From Myxococcota bacterium (GTDB taxonomy: Bacteria > Myxococcota > JAJVIH01), in NCBI GenBank assembly GCA_022072125.1, contig JAJVIH010000013.1, positions 54,033 through 118,032 of the forward strand: a stretch of DNA of 64,000 bases. The letters are read 5' to 3'. The notes below the pieces were generated by a model. It did no database searches. It worked only from the letters and a program-made list of their open reading frames with translations, and was not told the origin of the DNA. Position numbers and translations under genes: made by a program. The first letter of the stretch is position 1; every line of letters begins with the position of its first letter. Shown piece by piece: positions 43,282 through 52,622 of the stretch.

Positions 43282-43301
43282 GGAAGTTTCATGCGCCCGC
43301 T

Positions 43302-44531
43302 TCAATTGCTTTGCAGCCGCTCCAGCATGCGAATGAACTCCTCCGCGCGCGGGTTGCCCGGGTCCAGTTCGCGCGCCCGCCTGCCGGCTTCTTTCGCGCC
43401 CTCGCCGTCGCCGATCATCACCAGCACCTCGGCCAGCAGCCAGTGCAGGTCCGGATTCTCCGGATCCCGTGCAATGGCGGCGCGCACCACGTTCAGCGCC
43501 TCCTGGGATTCGCCCCGCATCATCAGGTATTCCACGCGGATGGTCTGGGTTTCCGGTTCGTTGGGATAATCGCGGATGAGCCGCTCAAACACGACCATGG
43601 CTTCCGCATTGGCGCCCGCCATCATCAGGGCGCGTCCGCGCAGGACATGGGCCTCCAGAAAATCCGGATCATACATCACCGCGTTGCTGAGTTTTTCCAC
43701 CGCCTCCTCGTACTGGCCTGCGGCCATCAGCGTGCGCGCATCCTCGTAGTGATCTCCGGCGAAAAATCCTGCTTCCTCGTGGATGATGGAAATACGCACC
43801 GCATCCGGATGGGAAAACTGGTCGAAGCTGTCCAGCAAGGGGAAATACATCAGCACGTCCGCGTCGCAATAGATTTCCAGGTCGCGAAACCGCAGCAGAC
43901 ATTCATCCACGGGCAGTTCATTCTCCGAGAGCCAGTCCACGGAGCGGTCCAGCGTGCGGTTGGAGTAATCAATCACCCGGAAATCAACCTGGGAGCATAG
44001 CCTCTCCGCGAACAGTTGTTCCGCCAGGCTGATCAGAATCGGCTGGGTGAGCGCTCCCGGCGTCTCGATCCTGGTGCGTTCGCGAACCAGATGCACGTAA
44101 TGGTTGAGCATGGCGTCCATGTCCGGCTCCGATCCCTGCTCGTAGCCGTCTTTTTTGAGCGCGCCCAGCGCTTCTTCCAGCACGGAGTTGGAGTAGGAGG
44201 AAAATCCGGCGACGGCCAGGCTGCCGCTGAGAACCACCAGCAGCAATTCCGGATCGGCGGCGGCGATTCCGCGAGCAGTGTCGAGTTTTTTCTGCGCCCC
44301 GGTTTTGTCGCCGCGCAAGCCATCCAGAATGGCCAGCATGCACCAGGCGTAGGTTTTTTCATCCTGCGACTGCCGGGTCAGGGCGTTGAGAGATGCGGAA
44401 AATTCGCGCAGGCGCGCGCGGGCGGGCGCCGGATTGTCCTCGAGGGCCAGCAGCCTGCGGATTTCATGGTATTCGTAAAATCCCTGGGACAGGGCTTCGG
44501 CAACATCCATCTGTTTGCGGAACTTCGCCAT
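43302..44531 (-). CDS. TPR-repeat protein
   Basis: 409 aa, cytoplasmic (no signal peptide). Helical throughout, with clear TPR units in the C-terminal 150 residues (ARTLMAAGQYEEAVEKLSNAVMYDPDF; AEAMVVFERLIRDYPNEPE; ALNVVRAAIARDPENPDLHWLLAEV). The middle (about 150-240) is less regular. ATG 44531 has GGAG 9 nt upstream. It probably acts as a scaffold; neighbours give no precise role. Confidence 0.85.
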   Translation of the reverse strand: MAKFRKQMDVAEALSQGFYEYHEIRRLLALEDNPAPARARLREFSASLNALTRQSQDEKTYAWCMLAILDGLRGDKTGAQKKLDTARGIAAADPELLLVVLSGSLAVAGFSSYSNSVLEEALGALKKDGYEQGSEPDMDAMLNHYVHLVRERTRIETPGALTQPILISLAEQLFAERLCSQVDFRVIDYSNRTLDRSVDWLSENELPVDECLLRFRDLEIYCDADVLMYFPLLDSFDQFSHPDAVRISIIHEEAGFFAGDHYEDARTLMAAGQYEEAVEKLSNAVMYDPDFLEAHVLRGRALMMAGANAEAMVVFERLIRDYPNEPETQTIRVEYLMMRGESQEALNVVRAAIARDPENPDLHWLLAEVLVMIGDGEGAKEAGRRARELDPGNPRAEEFIRMLERLQSN

Positions 44532-44556
44532 CGGCTGCATCTCCATTGGCGCGGCG

Positions 44557-46062
44557 CTACATTCGCATCCACATGAGCGTGAACCATATGATCAAGGCGC
44601 CCCCCGCATCAAACATCAATCCCGCGCGCAGCATCTGGGTGATGCGCACGCGGCCCGTGCCATACACAATCGCGTTGGGAGCGGTCGAGATCGGCAGCAT
44701 GAAGCCAAAACTCGCGGCGAAACACGCCGCCAGCGCGGGCGTCACCGGATCCACGCCCATTTCCTTCGCCATGCCAATGACCACCGGGATCACCATGTTC
44801 GCGGACGCGGTGTTGGAAGTCAGTTCGCTTACCGTCACGCTCAGGGCGGTGGCGAATGCGGCCAGCCCCGCCGCGCCCTCCAAGTGGATGGCGCTCACCA
44901 GGCCGGAACCCAGATCGGCGGCGAGACCGGTTTTGAACATCTGGGTTCCCAGCGTCAGTCCGCCGCCAAACAGCAGGATGACCCCCCAATCCATCTTCGA
45001 CGCCTCGCTCCAGTCGAGGGTGAAACGGCGTTCCTTCCAGTTCACCGGAAGGACAAACAGCAGCGCCGCGGCGGCCAGGGCGGCGGAACTCTCCGGCAGG
45101 TGCTTTTCAAACCAGCGATACAGGGGATCATCGCCGCCCCGCAACAGGGCCAGCACGCCGGGCGTCAGCCAGAGCAGCGCCGCGGCGGAAAACGCGATCA
45201 GGCAATTGCGTTCGCCGGCGCCCATGGGTCCAAGCAGTTTCTTGCGCTCCAGCGCGAACTCGCGGACGCCCTTCAAATCGAGGTTGCGGGTTGGGAACAG
45301 AATCCGCAGCACCGCGAACAACAGCAGAAACATCAGAACAACCATGGGCGCCGCGATTCCCATCCACTGGAAAAAAGTAATCCGCACGCCGGCGAGTTTG
45401 TCTATTTGGGCGATGCCGATCAGGTTCGGCGGTGTTCCAATGGGCGTGGCGACGCCGCCCGCCGAAGCGCCATAGGCCAGCATCAGCAGCATGGCGGCGG
45501 CGAAGCGCGAGGCGTCCCGTGCGCGTTCTCCCGTGTTGGTCTGTTCGATGATGTGCAACACGCCGAGCACCGCCGGCAACAGCATGGCCGTGACCGTGGC
45601 GTTGCTCATCCACATGGAGATCAGGGTGGCGGCTGCTCCGGTCGCCAGCAGCAATCGCGCGGGGCTGCCGCCGATCCAGCTCCAGGACAGCATATGCAGG
45701 GCGATCCGCTCGTTGAGCCCGTGGACCATCATGGCGCGGGCGATCGCAAAACCACCTACGAACAGGTACAGCACCGGGTTGGCGAAGGGCGCAAAAGCCT
45801 CCTCCAGCGAACATACGCCCAGCAGCGCCAGAAGAACGGGCGCCAGCAGCGCGGTGATGGCGAGCGGAACCGCCTCGCACAGCCACCAGATTCCCGTGAA
45901 AACCACGCAGGCCAGCAGGCGCTGCGCGCGCGGCTCCATCTCCAGAGGCGCCAGAAGCACCATCACCGCCGCGAGCGGCCCAAACCAGAGTCCGGTGGTG
46001 CGGCGCCACCGCTCGAATTGTTCTTCCGCGGAGCTGATGCGTTCGGGCGGATCGCCGTTCAT
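44557..46062 (-). CDS. DASS/SLC13-family anion:sodium symporter
   Basis: 501 aa, about 11-12 membrane segments. Two SNT-type substrate/Na-binding motifs appear in the expected halves: SNATVTA (first, with Ala for Thr) and TSNTASAN (second). GTPPNLIGIAQ and LPISTAPNAIVYG are also family hallmarks. Likely substrates are dicarboxylates, sulfate or other anions. The ATG overlaps the DUF6178-like stop by 4 nt (ATGA). Confidence 0.93.
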   Translation of the reverse strand: MNGDPPERISSAEEQFERWRRTTGLWFGPLAAVMVLLAPLEMEPRAQRLLACVVFTGIWWLCEAVPLAITALLAPVLLALLGVCSLEEAFAPFANPVLYLFVGGFAIARAMMVHGLNERIALHMLSWSWIGGSPARLLLATGAAATLISMWMSNATVTAMLLPAVLGVLHIIEQTNTGERARDASRFAAAMLLMLAYGASAGGVATPIGTPPNLIGIAQIDKLAGVRITFFQWMGIAAPMVVLMFLLLFAVLRILFPTRNLDLKGVREFALERKKLLGPMGAGERNCLIAFSAAALLWLTPGVLALLRGGDDPLYRWFEKHLPESSAALAAAALLFVLPVNWKERRFTLDWSEASKMDWGVILLFGGGLTLGTQMFKTGLAADLGSGLVSAIHLEGAAGLAAFATALSVTVSELTSNTASANMVIPVVIGMAKEMGVDPVTPALAACFAASFGFMLPISTAPNAIVYGTGRVRITQMLRAGLMFDAGGALIIWFTLMWMRM

Positions 46063-47756
46063 CCACGCCCCGGAAATGGAATCGGATCGGGGGGGGCAAG
46101 CCAGAACAGCGCGGACAGAATCCTCAAATCCGGATCGCCGGCGTTGGAAATCGCGGATGCCTGTTCATGCAGCCAGCGCATCCAGCGGGCGATGATGCGT
46201 TGGCCTGCTTCTTCCGCTCCCCCATCAAGCGGAGTGGAGTAAAGCGCGGCCAGCGAGTCTCCCAGCACGGTCGCGGCGAAGGTCCGCTGCTCTCCCGCAC
46301 CTTCAAAAGCCCCAAGCAGAAACGCGCGCGCGCTTTCGGCGCGGATGGGCCCAGGCCCGGCCTTTCCGCCCGTATCCCGCGCCAGCCGCGTCACGAACAA
46401 TTGGGCCAGATGAAGTTCATCAGGCGCGGCGGCCGCGGCGAGGATATCCTCCCCGAGAATGCGCGCCGCCGCCTCCAGTTCTTCGATGCGCTCCCGCACG
46501 CGATCGGCGTCCCGCAGGCTTGCGAACAGTCTCTCCCCCTGGTTGGGCGGGGTCTCCAGCATTCCCGGAAACACGGGATGGAAACGGTTCAGGCAGGAAA
46601 CAAACTGCCCGTCTTCCGCTCCCAGAAAACGCCCTGGCAATGGCGCTGCTTCCCCGTGAACCAGTTTGCGCAGCCGTTCCCGGAGTTGGCCAAGCAGGTT
46701 GTACCCGCAACGGACAAACAGGGACACCGGCTGTCTCTGCAGCAGTTCCGCGGCGGTTTCCGGATCTCCATCCGAGATGAATTCCAGTCCGAGAGACAGC
46801 AGCGAACGCATGCGTTCCAGCGATTGTCCCACGGCTTCCAGATCGCCCGGATCCGCGCCATCCGCCGAGAGCGTCATATTGGCGGCGAGGGTCATCGCCC
46901 CCGCAATCCGGGAAAACTGGGCGGGGCCGCGCACCAGCATCAGCGCGTTTTCCAGAAATCCGCCTGTTTTCAGGCTGCGCGCCAGCGGAGAGGGCATGGG
47001 CCCGGGATCGCCGGTGTCCTCCGCCGGATGGGGCGTGTTCCTGGCATGGTTTTTCAAATCTTCCGGGTTGGCGCGCGCGTAGATATGGAGGGCCTCATTG
47101 CGAGCCACAAATCCCAGGTCCTCCAGCCGCGCCGTGCGGAAACGCAGGCAGTCTTCCTCCAGGATGGCGGCGGTTTCATTGCGGGAGCCCTCCAGCAGAC
47201 GCCAGGCTTCCGCAGGCTCCTGTTCGTAAAGGACGTCCAGCAAATGGGAAAGCAGGCGCGAGGGCTTGTCATCCTCCGTGTCAATCACTTCCAGCAGATA
47301 ATTGCGATCGGGGGTTTCAATCAGTTGGTGCTGGTCGCTGACGACCGGGTCTTCCTCTTCCTTGAGATTGTATATCCGGAAGGATTTCTGGAGCAGCCAG
47401 ATGACCAGTTCGGGATCCAGCGCGTGGATCAACTCGCGGGCCTTCTCGCGGCCGCACAGGCTGTAGGCATCAATCCATTCCATGATCCGCGAGCGATCCA
47501 GTTCGCCGCCAGGCCAGCCGTCAAGGTCCGTGAACAGCCGCATCTGCTCCGGCGTGGTCAGGGGGAGGATATCCAGCGCGTCCGCCAGGCCGGTTTCCTT
47601 GATGGCGTAGAACAAATCCACCGGCGGATGGCCGGCCACCAGTTCCACCGCGTCCGGACGCTCGATCATGGCGTCCAGCAGGGCGCGCGCCGCCGGGCGC
47701 TTGAGCACCTGACGGAAAGGAGACATCGCCACCACATTGCGTTCGTCTGCAGGCAT
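46059..47756 (-). CDS. Conserved hypothetical protein, resembles DUF6178
   Basis: 565 aa, soluble. The N-terminal pattern (AVELVAGHPPVDLFYAIKETGLADALDILPLTTPEQMRLFTDLDGW) resembles the DUF6178 family seen in delta-proteobacterial genomes; the match is from memory. The rest is helical with no catalytic motif I recognise. It overlaps the DASS gene by 4 nt and follows pcnB by 20 nt. A start at ATG 47726 is also possible. Confidence 0.72.
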   Translation of the reverse strand: MPADERNVVAMSPFRQVLKRPAARALLDAMIERPDAVELVAGHPPVDLFYAIKETGLADALDILPLTTPEQMRLFTDLDGWPGGELDRSRIMEWIDAYSLCGREKARELIHALDPELVIWLLQKSFRIYNLKEEEDPVVSDQHQLIETPDRNYLLEVIDTEDDKPSRLLSHLLDVLYEQEPAEAWRLLEGSRNETAAILEEDCLRFRTARLEDLGFVARNEALHIYARANPEDLKNHARNTPHPAEDTGDPGPMPSPLARSLKTGGFLENALMLVRGPAQFSRIAGAMTLAANMTLSADGADPGDLEAVGQSLERMRSLLSLGLEFISDGDPETAAELLQRQPVSLFVRCGYNLLGQLRERLRKLVHGEAAPLPGRFLGAEDGQFVSCLNRFHPVFPGMLETPPNQGERLFASLRDADRVRERIEELEAAARILGEDILAAAAAPDELHLAQLFVTRLARDTGGKAGPGPIRAESARAFLLGAFEGAGEQRTFAATVLGDSLAALYSTPLDGGAEEAGQRIIARWMRWLHEQASAISNAGDPDLRILSALFWLAPPDPIPFPGRG

Positions 47757-47776
47757 GTTGGTCTGGGCAAAACGGA

Positions 47777-49039
47777 TCAGGCTTCAGCCCTGCGCCAGGC
47801 CGGACGGCCGGAATGACGGCGCGGGCGCGGCGCGTGATGATGCTCCGCCTGCTCCCGCGGCCGGACCATGGAGCGCCAGCGGAGGTAGTTTTCGGCGGGG
47901 CGGCCTTCGGTGCGGCAGCGCAACTCAAACAAATCCAGCGCTTCCGGAAAAAAGTCACGATGCACGAATTTGCCCAGCGAACTGCGGCCCTTGCCGCCGT
48001 TGTCCAGCCGGCGCTGGGCGATCACAATCTCGCGGATGCGGTTTTTGTCCCGGCGGGTCAGAGCGCTTTCCAGGGAATAGGGACGCAGCACTTTTTCAAT
48101 GACCAGGCCCGGGTCCATCGGGGTATCCTGTTCGTTCGCCGCCGCCAGCGCCTCCTGCAGCAACGGCAGGAACATGGCGCCCAGCAGCACCGCGCTGCTG
48201 AACTCACTCCCCCCGGCGATCATGACATCAAGCATGTCCAGCCGCCGCCAGAATTCACCCGCGCTGCCGTTGGCTTCCAGCCTCTGCATGTCATCGCCAA
48301 AACCGGGAAGGACAATATCAATCACGCCGGTTTCCACAAGCAACTCGAATGACCGCTTGGAGGATCCGCCCTTGAGCATGCGCACGATTTCCTCGATCAC
48401 GCGCGGCGGCGCGGCTTTTTTGATTTCCTGCCGGTGCGCGATGATGGCGTCCCAGGTGGCGTGGTGAAACTGCAAATCCAGCCGCGCCGCGAATTTCACC
48501 GCCCGCAGGATGCGCACCGGGTCTTCGCGGATGCGGATCTGCGCGTCGCCGATGGTGCGCAGCAGGCCGTTGGCCAGATCCTTCAGACCGCCGACATGAT
48601 CAATGATGTCGCCGGTCTCCACGTCATAGAAAAGTCCATTGATGGTGAAATCACGGCGGAAGGCGTCCTCTTCGCAGGTGCCGAAGGTGTTGTCGTCGCG
48701 GATCATGATGTCGGCCCCGTGCGCGGCTTCGCCCTGGTATTCGCTGGTGCGCCGGAACGTGGCCACTTCGATGATCTTGCCGCCGCGGAAATACACATGC
48801 GCCAGGCGGAAGCGGCGTCCGATGATCCGGCAGTTGTTAAAACAGGCGCGCACCTCCATGGGATGCGCGCTGGTCGCCACGTCGAAATCCTTCGGACGCT
48901 TGCCATGGAGCAGATCGCGCACGCCGCCGCCGCAAAGATACGCCTGGTGGCCGTGCCGCTTGAGCCGTTGAATGACTTTCACGGCTTCAGGATCCAACTG
49001 CTCGGGCCTGACAGGATGTAGTTTTCTCGGCGCGTGCAT
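47777..49039 (-). CDS. pcnB: Poly(A) polymerase I (PcnB-like nucleotidyltransferase)
   Basis: 420 aa class II nucleotidyltransferase. GGGVRDLLHGKRPKDFDVATSA carries the GG and DxD catalytic motifs. The basic IIGRRFRLAHV stretch is the mark that separates bacterial poly(A) polymerases from CCA-adding enzymes. RRDFTINGLFYD and the RILRAVKFAARL region follow. The C-terminal tail is Arg/His-rich, as in PcnB. It would polyadenylate RNA 3' ends to promote decay. The ATG at 49039 is preceded by GGGAC. CCA addition cannot be excluded from sequence alone. Confidence 0.88.
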   Translation of the reverse strand: MHAPRKLHPVRPEQLDPEAVKVIQRLKRHGHQAYLCGGGVRDLLHGKRPKDFDVATSAHPMEVRACFNNCRIIGRRFRLAHVYFRGGKIIEVATFRRTSEYQGEAAHGADIMIRDDNTFGTCEEDAFRRDFTINGLFYDVETGDIIDHVGGLKDLANGLLRTIGDAQIRIREDPVRILRAVKFAARLDLQFHHATWDAIIAHRQEIKKAAPPRVIEEIVRMLKGGSSKRSFELLVETGVIDIVLPGFGDDMQRLEANGSAGEFWRRLDMLDVMIAGGSEFSSAVLLGAMFLPLLQEALAAANEQDTPMDPGLVIEKVLRPYSLESALTRRDKNRIREIVIAQRRLDNGGKGRSSLGKFVHRDFFPEALDLFELRCRTEGRPAENYLRWRSMVRPREQAEHHHAPRPRRHSGRPAWRRAEA

Positions 49040-49080
49040 CACGTCCCGGTCCGATTACCGGCTCCAATTGCGAATGTCAA

Positions 49081-49998
49081 TCAGTCCACGCTTTCCGGCG
49101 CGCCGCCGCCTGCTTGTCCGCGCAATTCCGTCGCGGAGCGGAGCAGGGCGCGGATTTCCCCGGTATTCCGTCCGCCGAGTTGTTCCGCCATGTCCGCGGC
49201 GTGAAGGGACAGCGATATATACGCCGCCAGATCCCCGGGCCGCCCTGCCGCCAGCGCGCGCAGGTGGGCGCGCACGGTTTCCGTGTCGCCGCGCCGGATG
49301 GGTCCGGTCAACGCCCCGGGAAGCCCCTGACTCTCCAGATTTTCCAGCGCCCCGCGCATCAGCGGCGACAACAACTGCAACGCCTGTTCCCGGTTGAACC
49401 CTGCTTCTGTCATCCATCCGGCGGAGATATCCGCCAGCGCCATGAACAGGTTGGAAGCGCCCACAGCGGCTGCATGGTACATCACCTTGCCCTCCCGCCG
49501 GATCAGAAACGGCGTCATGCCCAGCTTTCTCGCCAGTTGCTCCAGGCGCGCAGGGGCGCCGCCCGCGCCTTCGATGGCGCAAGGCGCCCCCTGCAACGGG
49601 TTTTCACCTGGCGGAATCGAGGGCAGCGCCCGCAACGGATGAAATGACGCCGCCAGGCCGCCGCTCACATCGCCCAGGGCAAGGTGATCATGCAGGCCGG
49701 AGGTGTGCGCGATGATCAAGCCATCCGGGAAGCCGGAGCCGGGCCGCAACGCCCGGACGGCGGCTTCCATCGCGGAATCGGTGACGGCGATGAACAGCGT
49801 GTCCACGCCATCAAACGGGATGGTCTCCCCAAGGGAGAAACGGGGGATGACGCCGGATAACCCCGTCCAGTGCGACGGGTCGCGGGCGATGAGCCCCGCG
49901 ATTTCAACGCCGCATTGCCGCGCCTGAAACGCAAGGGCGTGTCCGGCGCGGCCAGCGCCCGCGATCAGGATGGATCGGATTTCCCCGCCCACTGTCAC
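49081..49998 (-). CDS. Rossmann-like DUF2520 oxidoreductase-family protein
   Basis: 305 aa. N-terminal NAD(P)-binding Rossmann domain (ILIAGAGRAGHALAFQARQCG) and a C-terminal helical DUF2520-type domain (FHPLRALPSIPPGENPLQGAPCAIEG region; YHAAAVGASNLFMAL). Architecture resembles ketopantoate/6PGDH-like reductases, and the substrate is unknown. The start is GTG 49998, which overlaps the Clp stop as GTGA. Confidence 0.88.
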   Translation of the reverse strand: MTVGGEIRSILIAGAGRAGHALAFQARQCGVEIAGLIARDPSHWTGLSGVIPRFSLGETIPFDGVDTLFIAVTDSAMEAAVRALRPGSGFPDGLIIAHTSGLHDHLALGDVSGGLAASFHPLRALPSIPPGENPLQGAPCAIEGAGGAPARLEQLARKLGMTPFLIRREGKVMYHAAAVGASNLFMALADISAGWMTEAGFNREQALQLLSPLMRGALENLESQGLPGALTGPIRRGDTETVRAHLRALAAGRPGDLAAYISLSLHAADMAEQLGGRNTGEIRALLRSATELRGQAGGGAPESVD

Positions 49999-52472
49999 GC
50001 GGAAGGTGTTACCTCAAACACCAAATTACCGTTTTTCCCGGCGATATGCACATGGCTGCCGCGCTGGCATTCGCCCCTGAGGATCATGTCCGCCACCCGC
50101 GCTTCAATCAGCCGCTGGATGGCCTGACGCAACGGGCGCGCCCCCAGATCGGGCTGGAAGCCGCCGTTATCCAACAGATGCTGGATGACGCTTTCGTCAA
50201 TGAAATATTCGATGCCCTGTTCCCGTTTGATATGACGGCCCGAGCGATCCAGCTCCAGCCGGGCGATCTGGCGGATTTCCTCCATCGAAAGCGGCATGAA
50301 CACCAGGCGCTCGTCAATGCGGTTCCACAACTCCGCCGGGAAATGCTCGCGCGCATCTGACAGCACCAGCGGGCCAATCTCCACCCCGGCTTCCGATTCT
50401 GTTTGCTCGGTGTTGAACCCGACTTTTTTCCGGGAGTTTTTGCCAAAATGACGGCTGCCCAGGTTGCTGGTCATCACAATCACGGTGTTGCAGAAGTCCA
50501 CGGTGCGGCCGCGGCCGTCAGTCAGGCGTCCGTCGTCCAGCACCTGCAGGAGGATTTGCAGCACATCGGGATGCGCCTTTTCGATTTCGTCGAGAAGGAT
50601 CAGGCGATACGGCTGCTTGCGCACCTGTTCAGTCAATTGTCCGCCGGCCTCATAACCAACATAGCCTGGCGGCGCGCCAATCAGGCGGGAAGTGGCGTGC
50701 GGCTCGGAAAACTCGCTCATGTCCACGCGCACCAGGGCGTCCTGGCGCTGGAAGAGAAATTCCGCCAGGACCTTGACCAGTTCGGTTTTGCCCACGCCGG
50801 TCGGTCCGAGGAACAGAAATGATCCGATCGGCCGCGGACCATGGTAGCCCGCATAATTTCTGCGGATGACATCGCTGACCTTCCGGATGATGTAGCGGTG
50901 GCCGATGATGCGCTCTCCGAGGATTTCCTCCATCCGGATCAGGCGCTCGCCGTCGCTCATCATGATCTTGTGAACCGGCACGCCGGACAGTTTCTCGATC
51001 ACCTGCGCGATGCTTTCCCGATCCACCAGCGGGCGGCGCAGGCGGCGCGCGCGTGAACCGGCGAAATCGAGAACGCTCAGGGCCTTGTCTGGAAGGAAAC
51101 GTTCGCTGATGTAGCGCGCGGAAAGGGTGACCGCCGCTTCCAATGCATCCTCGGCGAATTCAACCTGATGATGCCGCGCGTATTCCGGGGCCACGCCGCG
51201 CAGAATCCGCACGGTCGCGTCCAGGGACGGCTCGCGCACCAGCACTGGAACAAATCGCCGCTCGAAGGCGGGGTCCTTGCTCTCGATGAATTTCTTGTAC
51301 TCATCAATCGTGGTGGCGCCGATACAGGGAAAAGCCCCGCGCGCCAGCGCCGATTTGAGCCCATTGGCGGCGTCTTCATTGCTGTCCGGAGTCGCCCCCG
51401 AGTTGAGGATGGTGTGAATCTCGTCAATGAAGATCACGATATCGCCGGCGGCGCGCGCCACTTCATCGCGGATGCCATTCAACCGCTCGGCGAATGCGCC
51501 GCGGAGTTGGGTGCCCGCCGAAATGGTGTTCATGTCAATCTCGATCAATTTGCGCCGGGCCAGCGAAGGCACGCTCTCCGGGGCGTGAACAATCGCCCGG
51601 GCGAGTCCTTCCACGATGGCGGTTTTGCCGACCCCGGGCTCGCCTATCAGGAGGGGATTGTTGGCCCGCCGCTTGCCGAGAATATCCGCCACCTCTTCCA
51701 GTTCATTGTCGCGGTCCACGAGGGGATCAATCTCATTCTGCGCCGCCAGCAGGGTCAGATTCCGGCCCAACCGGGTCAGCCATGGAAATTGCTTGGGGTT
51801 GAGTTCCCACAAGGACAGGTCGGTTTCCGCGGCGGCAAGCGCGGTTTCTTCCTCCCGGCTGGTCAGGGCCGCATCGGGGGTGGAAAGTCCGTCCACAAAG
51901 CCGGCGGGCGCGCCGGGGGCGTCGTCAAACACGGGGGGCGGTTCATCCACCACCGACACGCCGGAAGAACTTTTGCGCTGGGGCCCCGGCGCAACGGATT
52001 CCAGCGAGGCGGCGGAACGCGCATGTGTCTGCGCCCAGGCGGGCGACGAAGGGCGCCGGTGCAATTCGTGCGACGCCCGGGAGATTGCGGTTTTCCGCAA
52101 TTCATGAATTGGCACTTCAGCCGCTTTTAACAGTCCGTATGCAAGACACTCGCGCTCCTTGCATATGGCCAGCAGAAAGTGAATGCAGTTGGCCTTGCCG
52201 CGTCCAAACCCCTTCGCGATTTCCCAACTGCGGCGCGCCAGCATGTCCAGCACTCCGGCGGGTTCGTTCTCCACCGCGACGAGGGCGTTGAGGAGATCAT
52301 CCTCATTGAAGCCGCGCTCCAGCAACAGCGTTTCCGCATCGTTGGCCACTGTGTACAGCGCCAGCAGCAGATGCACGCTGGTGACCTGTTGCGAAACGCG
52401 CTCGGCGATGTCGCGCGCCTCCAGAAAAACGGCGTCGAGGTCATCCTCGAAATAGAAACGGTATTTATCCAT
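49995..52472 (-). CDS. ClpA/ClpC-type AAA+ unfoldase
   Basis: 825 aa double-ring unfoldase. Clp N domain (about 1-135), a long Pro/Ser-rich linker (about 140-225), D1 with GEPGVGKT (277-284) and IVIFIDEIHT, D2 with GPTGVGKT (556-563) and ILLDEIEKAH. The ClpC-type middle domain is absent between D1 and D2, as in ClpA. The ClpP-docking tripeptide VGF (684-686) is present, so it should work with ClpP, which is not in the window. Upstream lies a 150-bp gap shared with the divergent CDF gene. Confidence 0.93.
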   Translation of the reverse strand: MDKYRFYFEDDLDAVFLEARDIAERVSQQVTSVHLLLALYTVANDAETLLLERGFNEDDLLNALVAVENEPAGVLDMLARRSWEIAKGFGRGKANCIHFLLAICKERECLAYGLLKAAEVPIHELRKTAISRASHELHRRPSSPAWAQTHARSAASLESVAPGPQRKSSSGVSVVDEPPPVFDDAPGAPAGFVDGLSTPDAALTSREEETALAAAETDLSLWELNPKQFPWLTRLGRNLTLLAAQNEIDPLVDRDNELEEVADILGKRRANNPLLIGEPGVGKTAIVEGLARAIVHAPESVPSLARRKLIEIDMNTISAGTQLRGAFAERLNGIRDEVARAAGDIVIFIDEIHTILNSGATPDSNEDAANGLKSALARGAFPCIGATTIDEYKKFIESKDPAFERRFVPVLVREPSLDATVRILRGVAPEYARHHQVEFAEDALEAAVTLSARYISERFLPDKALSVLDFAGSRARRLRRPLVDRESIAQVIEKLSGVPVHKIMMSDGERLIRMEEILGERIIGHRYIIRKVSDVIRRNYAGYHGPRPIGSFLFLGPTGVGKTELVKVLAEFLFQRQDALVRVDMSEFSEPHATSRLIGAPPGYVGYEAGGQLTEQVRKQPYRLILLDEIEKAHPDVLQILLQVLDDGRLTDGRGRTVDFCNTVIVMTSNLGSRHFGKNSRKKVGFNTEQTESEAGVEIGPLVLSDAREHFPAELWNRIDERLVFMPLSMEEIRQIARLELDRSGRHIKREQGIEYFIDESVIQHLLDNGGFQPDLGARPLRQAIQRLIEARVADMILRGECQRGSHVHIAGKNGNLVFEVTPSA

Positions 52473-52622
52473 CGGAAGAGCCGCCCGGTTGGCGTCATGG
52501 CCAATAACTAGACAGGGATTTTCCCGGAAACTATTTCATGACGGCGCGGGGGGATGAATCTCAAACTTGTCAGCCAGAAGCCCGCATTGGCGCGCCCGCC
52601 GGAGCCGTGAGAAAAACCGCTC

